From CAVZCK01 sp963773735 (GTDB lineage Bacteria; Pseudomonadota; Alphaproteobacteria; Rhizobiales; Rhodomicrobiaceae): 64,000 nucleotides of DNA. This document shows, piece after piece, positions 58,445-64,000 of the stretch. A program made the translations under genes and the position numbers. The notes beneath the pieces are model-generated. The model made no database searches. It worked only from the letters and a program-made list of their open reading frames with translations, and was not told the DNA's origin. The first letter of the stretch is position 1; every line of letters begins with the position of its first letter. Location of the stretch: assembly GCA_963773735.1 (NCBI GenBank), contig CAVZCK010000022.1:124001-188000 (forward strand), written 5' to 3'.

Positions 58445-58775
58445 TATTTGGACCTCTTTAATTTGTCGGAGTGGGGGAGGGGGCGGCTCCGAAGCGAAGC
58501 AACCGCCAATTTGTTATACAACGTTGGATGATTAAACAATTTCGTTGTGCAATGCAATATATTTTTGCAGTGCAATAAAACAAGGCCGGCGCTTGTCGAA
58601 ATGTGCCATACTTTCGGCAATGGCCGCTGGTCCGGCAGGCCTCTCCGCATTAAGCATTCTGCAAGGAATTCGGTTGGCCCGCGCGGGTGCGGCTTGTATT
58701 TGCAGCCTGATCTTGTCTTGATGACGCGTTGCAACGAATTTGGCTAACGCCCGGTAAAAAGTCGATTTTAGCGTT
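58445..58775. other. Phasin/kinase divergent regulatory region
   Basis: AT-rich 331-bp spacer between the phasin (leftward) and the PAS kinase (rightward). It contains the TGC repeats listed separately and no convincing gene. Confidence 0.55.
58548..58577. promoter_or_regulatory. TGC direct repeats, possible PhaR operator
   Basis: TGCAATGCAATA (58548-58559) and TGCAGTGCAATA (58566-58577) are near-identical and 18 bp apart in an AT-rich spacer upstream of a phasin. PhaR repressors are known to bind TGC-rich sequence; the match is by context. Confidence 0.5.
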
Positions 58776-60168
58776 ATGGCGAGTGAAAACGGAGCGATGG
58801 CGTCCTTGTCGCTCGGTGATTTTTTGACTGCCGAAGAGCCGGTATGGGTCTGGGATGCCTTGGCGCGGCGGATCCTGTGGGCCAACCAGGCCGGCCGCGA
58901 TTTTTGGGGCGCGGCATCGCTCGACGCTTTGCGCGCCAAGCAGTTTTCCGCGCGGGACAAATCCATTCAGCGTCTCAATTCGCTCGCATCGGAACCCGGA
59001 CGGGGCCGGGAATCGGTGGAGACGCTGCGGCTGACTGCGGCATTAGGCCGCAGGCCGGTGAAATGCTACGTGCAAAGCCTCGAAGTTGCCGGCGGCCGTC
59101 CCGGCCTCATTGTCAAAGCCCTCGCATATGCGAATGGACGGGATCAGGAGGCGGCGGATGCCGATGCTGGCGCGCCCAGCCCATCTGAGGCGGAAGGCGC
59201 TGGCCTTGCCCATCCAAACCAGACGACCCTTGATGCCATCGCCGCCAGGCTGAAAAGCAGCGCGAAGCGCTCAAAGCGGCTAAAGACCGCCCGGAAAGCC
59301 CAAGCCCGAGGCAGACCTCCCCGCGCCGGTCGCAGCTCTCGGCGTCGATGCCGAAGAGCTGGCGCTCACCATCCGCGAATTTTGCCACGAGCTACGAAAT
59401 CCGCTGACGGTGATTCTCGGCTTTGCGGAGAGGCTCAGGGACGGGGCATCGAGCGGCAAGAGCAAGTCCCAACTCGGCGGCTATGCCGGCAACATTCTGG
59501 AAAGCGCCGAGCTCGCCATGGCGATCCTCACCGATTTCTCGGCGCGAATCCTTTCTCCGGACGCCCAGCCCGCGCGGCCCGAGCCTGTCGAGATCCGAGG
59601 GACGGTCGAGAGCAGCCTGCGCATGATCGCACCGCTTGCGAAACAGGCGGGCATCAAAGTTTCGCGGAGTACGGACCGAAATCTTCCCGCGCTCTTCACC
59701 GGTGAGCGGGTCTTGAAGCAGATCCTCCTGAACCTGTTGATGAATGCGGTTCGCCATCAGAAGACCGGCGGGAAAATCAAGATTACCGCGCGCGGCCGCA
59801 AGGACGGCTCGGTCCGCCTTGCCGTCGCCGACAATGGCAAGGGCATGACCAAGAAGGAGATCAAGGCGGTCATGAAGGTGGCGCGCCGCAAGGCCACCCA
59901 GCCGCCTCAGCCAGGACGGTCGGGTCTGGGTCTGCCTCTCGTAATCAGGCTCGTCGAGGGCGCCGGCGGCCGGCTCGCCATCGACAGCGCGCGCGGCAAG
60001 GGTACGACGATCGAGATGATCTTTCCTCCGCTGGCGCCTCGAGCCGCGCCGGTTCACCGGCATGCACCGCTTCATAGGCTTCGCACCTGCCGACCCGCCT
60101 CATGTCCGATGATCGGCGACGGATCGATGACGCCAAGGGTGATCGGCCGATTGGCCATGGAGGAATAA
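58776..60168 (+). CDS. PAS-containing sensor histidine kinase (frameshifted)
   Basis: The reconstructed protein has about 463 residues. The N-terminal part is PAS-like (VWVWDALARRILWANQAGRD). After a charged linker comes the H-box EFCHELRNPLTVILGFAERL and a HATPase domain with LVNLLMNAVRHQ-like LLNLLMNAVRHQ, VADNGKGM and SGLGLPLV. One extra base near 59300 breaks the frame just before KPEADLPAPVAALG. The long tail after IEMIFPPLA has no obvious domain. No response regulator is adjacent. Confidence 0.8.
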
Positions 60169-60467
60169 CAAATGTTCCGACTGGAATTTTTTGTGGCTTG
60201 ATCGGCGGTGAATTCGTTTACACTCTGATGGCGCGACGGCGTCAGGGGACGTCAAGGCGCAACCATAAAAGCCCACCGCTCACGGATCATACCTTGCGGC
60301 AAACACGATTGACTGACATGCGTTACAAAATATTGCAATTTCATCGGGCGCAAATTGAGCCTGCTTGCCGCAGGCAGACAGACATTTACGAGGGCACACA
60401 CTATATCGGGAGTCCGCTTTGGTCATCCATTCGGCCAGACGAGCGGTTCACGGGTTCGGCGTGACCC

Positions 60468-61403
60468 ATGCTGGCAAAGCTCGGCAGGTACTTTCGGAAG
60501 ATGCAAGATATCGAAGCTCAGTCCATCGAAACGGAGCTGAACCCGCCCTTCACCGTTCTCAAGCCGGAACACACCCCGACCCCGTTTATTTTTAACTCAC
60601 CGCATAGCGGGCGCACCTATCCGAGCGTGTTTTTGAACGCGTCACGCCTGACGGCCGCTGCGCTGCGCAAGTCCGAGGACGCCTATGTCGATCTTCTGCT
60701 CGCCGGAGTGGTGAATATCGGCGCGACGCTGATGCACGCGCATTTCCCGCGCGCCTATCTCGATGTCAATCGCGAGCCATACGAACTCGATCCGGCGCTT
60801 TTCGCCGAAACCCTGCCCGATTACGCGAATACCCATTCCCTGCGCGTTGTCGGCGGGCTTGGAACCATCGCCCGCGTCGTCAACGAACAGGAGGAGATCT
60901 ACCGCGCGCCGCTCGCGATCACCGCCGCGCTGGAGCGGATCAATCGCCTCTATAAGCCTTATCATGGTGCACTGTCTGGCATTCTGCACGGTGCGCGCGA
61001 CCAGTTCGGCTATGCGGTGCTGATCGATTTTCATTCCATGCCGTCCTATCAGGGCGACCGGGCCAACGCGCAAAAGGTCGACTTCGTGCTCGGGGACCGC
61101 TTCGGCACGTCCTGTCAGCGTGAGATGGTCCGAGTGACGGAACGGTTTCTGACCGGGCTCGGCTATCGGGTTGCGCTCAACAAGCCTTATGCCGGCGGCT
61201 ATATCACCGAGCGTTACGGCCTGCCGAGCGAAGGACTGCACACGCTTCAGATCGAGGTGAACCGCGCGCTCTATATGGATGAAGAGACGCTCGCTCTGCG
61301 CCGCGATTTCCGCAATCTCCGTGCAAATCTCACCAGCCTGGCGAGCACCGTCGTGCAGACGCTGCCGGCCTATCTGGCGCCCCGGCGGGCGGCGGCGGAA
61401 TAA
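60468..61403 (+). CDS. N-formylglutamate amidohydrolase-family protein
   Basis: This encodes 311 residues. Family features: FIFNSPHSGRTYP near the N-terminus, AYLDVNREPYELDP, VLIDFHSMP and a C-terminal LQIEVNRALYMDE. Such enzymes release formate from N-formylglutamate or related N-acyl amino acids using a metal. The start may instead be ATG 60501. It lies upstream of hisN, a common order in Rhizobiales. Confidence 0.87.
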   Translation: MLAKLGRYFRKMQDIEAQSIETELNPPFTVLKPEHTPTPFIFNSPHSGRTYPSVFLNASRLTAAALRKSEDAYVDLLLAGVVNIGATLMHAHFPRAYLDVNREPYELDPALFAETLPDYANTHSLRVVGGLGTIARVVNEQEEIYRAPLAITAALERINRLYKPYHGALSGILHGARDQFGYAVLIDFHSMPSYQGDRANAQKVDFVLGDRFGTSCQREMVRVTERFLTGLGYRVALNKPYAGGYITERYGLPSEGLHTLQIEVNRALYMDEETLALRRDFRNLRANLTSLASTVVQTLPAYLAPRRAAAE

Positions 61404-61449
61404 AACCGCGGATACGATTTGGGGTTCGCCTGCGCTCCACCTGGGCAAG

Positions 61450-61481
61450 AAAAAAGGGCCGTTCGAGGCTTCGAACGGCCC
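61450..61481 (-). terminator. Intrinsic terminator of the RNA candidate
   Basis: Perfect 11-bp stem (61456-61466 with 61471-61481, 4-base loop) followed on the minus strand by a run of Ts (61455-61450). Confidence 0.85.
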
Positions 61482-61560
61482 AAGTCTAGGGAGGAAACGC
61501 CCAAGGAGGGCTGCGGTCCGAATCGCGCAAACAATTCATCCCGCACCGCAAAAGATGACA
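61450..61560 (-). ncRNA. Candidate anti-Shine-Dalgarno small RNA
   Basis: The minus strand ends in a perfect 11-bp stem (GGGCCGTTCGA/TCGAACGGCCC) followed by six Ts, a strong terminator with no leftward gene to serve. Just upstream it carries CCTCCC (61489-61494) and CCCTCC (61505-61510); the latter is within a GCCC-TCCTT-GGGC hairpin, placing an anti-Shine-Dalgarno sequence in a loop. This resembles Rhizobiales alpha-r14-type RNAs. The 5' end (about 61560) is a guess. Confidence 0.5.
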
Positions 61561-61733
61561 TTGCAGCGCACAAAAATCAATAGCTTCGAGAGAAACAGCG
61601 ACAAAACGTCCGTTTCGTTGCTATTTGGCAACTATGTGCCTTCGGAATGTTATGGAAAGCTGCAATAAGAGCAGATTTTGGGCACACTTTGCCTAGTTCG
61701 TTACCACACCGAGATCGGCCTTGTCTCTGAAGA

Positions 61734-62528
61734 ATGCCCGGCAACATCGACCATAACCAGTTTCTGGTCTTCGCCCACAGCTTGGCCGACGCCGCCGGGG
61801 CGGCGATCCTTCCGCATTTTCGCCAGCGCGGCAGCGTCACCAACAAATCCGACGACAGCTTCGACCCGGTCACCGAGGCGGACCGCGGTGCCGAAGCCGC
61901 CATGCGCGCAATGATCGAGCGCGTCTATCCCGACCATGGCATCCTTGGCGAGGAATTCGCGGCCAAGACTGCGGACGGCCCTTATCGCTGGCTGCTCGAT
62001 CCGATCGACGGCACGAGAGCATTCATCATGGGGCTGCCGATCTGGGGAATCCTGATCGGCCTGACGCATGACGGCCGGCCCGAACTGGGCATGATGGACC
62101 AGCCTTATACGGGCGAGCGCTTTTGGGGCTCGCCGGCTGGCGCCTGGTTCCGCAATCGCCATGGCGAGCAGCGGATCGCCACGCGGCGCTGTCCGGCGCT
62201 CTCGCAGGCGATTCTCGCCACGACGACGCCGGATATGTTCAAGGGCGGCGACGCCGAGCGCTTCGGCAGCCTGTCGCGCGCCTGCCGCATGACCCGCTTC
62301 GGCGGCGATTGCTATCTCTACTGCCTGCTCGCCATGGGCTTCATCGACATCGTCGCCGAAGCCGGTCTGAAACCGTTCGACATCGCGCCGCTGGTGCCGA
62401 TCATCGGAGCGGCCGGCGGCGTCGTGACCACCTGGGACGGCGGCGCCGCAGCGAATGGCGGGCAGATCCTCGCCGTCGGCAATCCGGCACTGCAGCAGGC
62501 GGCGATGGCCGCCCTTTGCGGCGATTGA
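61734..62528 (+). CDS. hisN: Histidinol-phosphatase (inositol monophosphatase family)
   Basis: This encodes 264 residues. Metal-site motifs: GILGEEF, WLLDPIDGTRAFI and GLKPFDIAPLVPIIGAAGG. The size and the RAFI variant fit HisN, the histidinol-phosphatase of histidine synthesis in alphaproteobacteria. Its neighbour is an N-formylglutamate amidohydrolase-like gene. No strong ribosome site is seen at 61734. Confidence 0.82.
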   Translation: MPGNIDHNQFLVFAHSLADAAGAAILPHFRQRGSVTNKSDDSFDPVTEADRGAEAAMRAMIERVYPDHGILGEEFAAKTADGPYRWLLDPIDGTRAFIMGLPIWGILIGLTHDGRPELGMMDQPYTGERFWGSPAGAWFRNRHGEQRIATRRCPALSQAILATTTPDMFKGGDAERFGSLSRACRMTRFGGDCYLYCLLAMGFIDIVAEAGLKPFDIAPLVPIIGAAGGVVTTWDGGAAANGGQILAVGNPALQQAAMAALCGD

Positions 62529-62646
62529 CAGCCCTGGCAAGCGAACCTTTAATAACTCTAAAGCAAAATCAAAAAAGCAAGACGATAGACTCCGCCCGCC
62601 GCTCACCGAAATCGCAGCGGGGGGTTACGGGGAGAGGACGCCTGCG

Positions 62647-63495
62647 ATGAAGCTATTGCGGTTCGGTCCGGCCGGAGGCGAACGGCCGGGCCTGCTGGAT
62701 GCGGATGGCCGGGTGCGCGACCTATCGGCTCATATCCCCGACATCAGCGGCGCAACCATCGGCCCGGACGGTCTTGCGAAAATCGCCGCGATCGATGCGT
62801 CAAAGCTGCCGGTCATCTATGGCGCACCCCGGCTCGGGCCTTGCGTTGCAGGCGTATCCAAATTCGTCGGCGTCGGTCTCAACTACTCCGACCATGCTGC
62901 CGAGACCGGCCAGCCGATCCCCACCGAGCCGATCCTGTTCCACAAGGCGACCTCCTCGATCATCGGCGCGAATGACGATGTGATGCTGCCAAAAGATTCG
63001 GTCAAGCTCGACTGGGAGGTCGAACTCGGCGTCGTCATCGGCACCGGAGCCCGCTACGTCGATGAAAGTTCAGCCCTCGACCATGTTGCGGGCTATTGCA
63101 TCGTCAACGATGTCTCCGAGCGCGAATTTCAGCTCGAACGCCTCGGCCAATGGACCAAGGGAAAGGGCTGCGACACATTCGGCCCCATCGGCCCGTGGCT
63201 GGTAACGAAAGACGAGGTGCCGGACTCCTCCAGCCTCGGCATGTATTGCGATGTAAATGGAGAGCGCCGCCAGTCCGGGAGCACGGCGACGATGATCTTC
63301 AAAGTGCCGTTTCTTGTCAGCTATATCAGCCACTTCATGACGCTGTTTCCCGGCGACATCATAACGACCGGGACGCCGCCGGGCGTCGGCCTCGGCATGA
63401 AGCCGCCGCAATATCTGAAGGCCGGCGATGTCGTCCGGCTCGGCATCGACGGCCTTGGCCAGCAGCGGCAAAAAGTCATACCATTTCGGCTCTAA
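62647..63495 (+). CDS. Fumarylacetoacetate hydrolase-family protein
   Basis: This encodes 282 residues, starting MKLLRFGPAGGERPGLLDADG at ATG 62647, with GGAGAGG 9 bases upstream; the longer frame overlapping hisN is rejected. Conserved FAH residues: GVGLNYSDHAAE, DWEVELGVVIG, YCIVNDVSEREFQLER and GDIITTGTPPGVG. It is likely a metal-dependent C-C hydrolase or 2-keto acid decarboxylase acting on acylpyruvates. Substrate unknown. Confidence 0.9.
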   Translation: MKLLRFGPAGGERPGLLDADGRVRDLSAHIPDISGATIGPDGLAKIAAIDASKLPVIYGAPRLGPCVAGVSKFVGVGLNYSDHAAETGQPIPTEPILFHKATSSIIGANDDVMLPKDSVKLDWEVELGVVIGTGARYVDESSALDHVAGYCIVNDVSEREFQLERLGQWTKGKGCDTFGPIGPWLVTKDEVPDSSSLGMYCDVNGERRQSGSTATMIFKVPFLVSYISHFMTLFPGDIITTGTPPGVGLGMKPPQYLKAGDVVRLGIDGLGQQRQKVIPFRL

Positions 63496-63670
63496 CTCTT
63501 CCATATCGTAAAAGCTCGATATTCTTTGCGACTTTATTCGCTGAATAGGGCAAAACATTTCCCCTCGGGTCTGAGAATGGCGGAATTTGCGCTATTGACC
63601 TTCCGGGTTGTCATAAAAGCAGCGATCGATCCGGCAAAACCTATGGAAACGCCACGATTTGGAGACAGCC

Positions 63671-64000
63671 GTGACCCTTCAGACCACGCAGGCCGCCCCC
63701 GCCGAAGCGACGCTTCGTGATCTCGCCAACGCCATCCGCGCCCTTTCGATGGACGCCGTGGAGGCCGCAAATTCGGGGCATCCGGGAATGCCGATGGGTA
63801 TGGCCGATGTGGCGACCGTGCTGTTCACGCGCTTCCTGAAATTCGATCCCGCCGCGCCGGACTGGCCGGACCGCGACCGCTTCGTGCTGTCGGCGGGGCA
63901 CGGCTCGATGCTGCTCTATTCGCTGCTCTATCTCACCGGCTATCCGGAGATGACGCTGGACGAGCTGAAGCATTTCCGTCAGCTCGGTTCCATTACCGCC
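63671..64000 (+). CDS. tkt: Transketolase (partial, runs off right edge)
   Basis: It starts at GTG 63671 with GGAG 6 bases upstream and runs open to the window edge, 110 residues. The N-terminal signature LANAIRALSMDAVEAANSGH then PGMPMGMADVATVLF, and DRDRFVLSAGHGSMLLYSLL, identify transketolase, a thiamine-diphosphate enzyme of the pentose phosphate and Calvin cycles. The rest lies outside the window. Confidence 0.93.
   Translation, partial: MTLQTTQAAPAEATLRDLANAIRALSMDAVEAANSGHPGMPMGMADVATVLFTRFLKFDPAAPDWPDRDRFVLSAGHGSMLLYSLLYLTGYPEMTLDELKHFRQLGSITA

Larger units (their letters stand above)
61404..61733. other. Gene-free region holding a small RNA candidate
   Basis: 330 bp with no coding frame of note. 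Its left part holds the minus-strand RNA candidate and terminator. The right part is AT-richer and must hold the hisN promoter. Confidence 0.55.

Overview
The window looks like chromosome of an alphaproteobacterium, most likely of the order Hyphomicrobiales (Rhizobiales). The evidence is the high GC content, two phasins (polyhydroxyalkanoate granule proteins), FNR/FixK-type TTGAT-N4-ATCAA operators in front of universal stress proteins, a PmtA-like phospholipid methyltransferase, an alphaproteobacterial-type CAT-anticodon tRNA, and TRAP transporters of both the TAXI and DctP kinds. I cannot name a genus from the sequence alone.

Layout. 1-3.4 kb: two alpha/beta hydrolases (the first runs off the left edge), a cupin and a NYN/OST-HTH RNA-metabolism protein. 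3.5-11.6 kb: a complete leftward kdp potassium system, read as small ORF-kdpF-kdpA-kdpB-kdpC-kdpD-kdpE. 12-16 kb: a cyclase-family hydrolase, a histidinol-dehydrogenase homologue, a short hypothetical gene, an SDR oxidoreductase and a Nudix hydrolase. 16-19 kb: a stress island (USP, CBS-BON, USP) with three FNR/FixK-like boxes. 19.4-25.4 kb: an RpiR regulator joined in frame to a class-III aminotransferase, followed by a TAXI-type TRAP transporter. 25.4-35.1 kb: mixed genes, including an HtrA-like protein without catalytic residues coupled to a LuxR-type regulator, a J-domain/FGE-like membrane protein, moaA, dapE and a glycosyltransferase. 35.1-35.9 kb: a gene-free stretch with a good candidate for a structured small RNA and two tail-to-tail terminators. 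35.9-38 kb: lutC and lutB. 38.4-42.8 kb: one very large CheB-CheR-PAS-kinase-REC-REC-LuxR protein. 43.6-49.6 kb: a phosphotransferase-like gene, an IS1380-family element split by an IS21-family element, and a methyltransferase. 50.9-54.8 kb: a DctP-type TRAP transporter. 55-64 kb: a tRNA, pmtA-like, mnmA, two phasins, a PAS histidine kinase, an N-formylglutamate amidohydrolase-like gene, hisN, a FAH-family gene and the start of transketolase.

One feature affects the whole annotation. At least thirteen single-base indels interrupt otherwise well conserved host genes: NYN, kdpD, kdpB, cyclase (2), histidinol dehydrogenase (3), a hypothetical gene, USP, a LGG-SPREAA protein, CheB/CheR kinase, DctP and the PAS kinase. 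Nearly all are extra bases. This looks more like an insertion-biased sequencing error than real gene decay, so I describe these as interrupted reading frames and give the reconstructed extent. The RpiR-aminotransferase fusion may come from the same process.

The strongest candidates for undescribed biology are the structured RNA at about 35441-35534, a minus-strand small RNA at about 61450-61560 with anti-Shine-Dalgarno loops, the FNR/FixK stress island, and three unusual protein architectures (the CheB-CheR kinase with its own output domain, the pseudo-protease/LuxR pair, and the J-domain/FGE protein). I found no CRISPR array, prophage or clear defence system.
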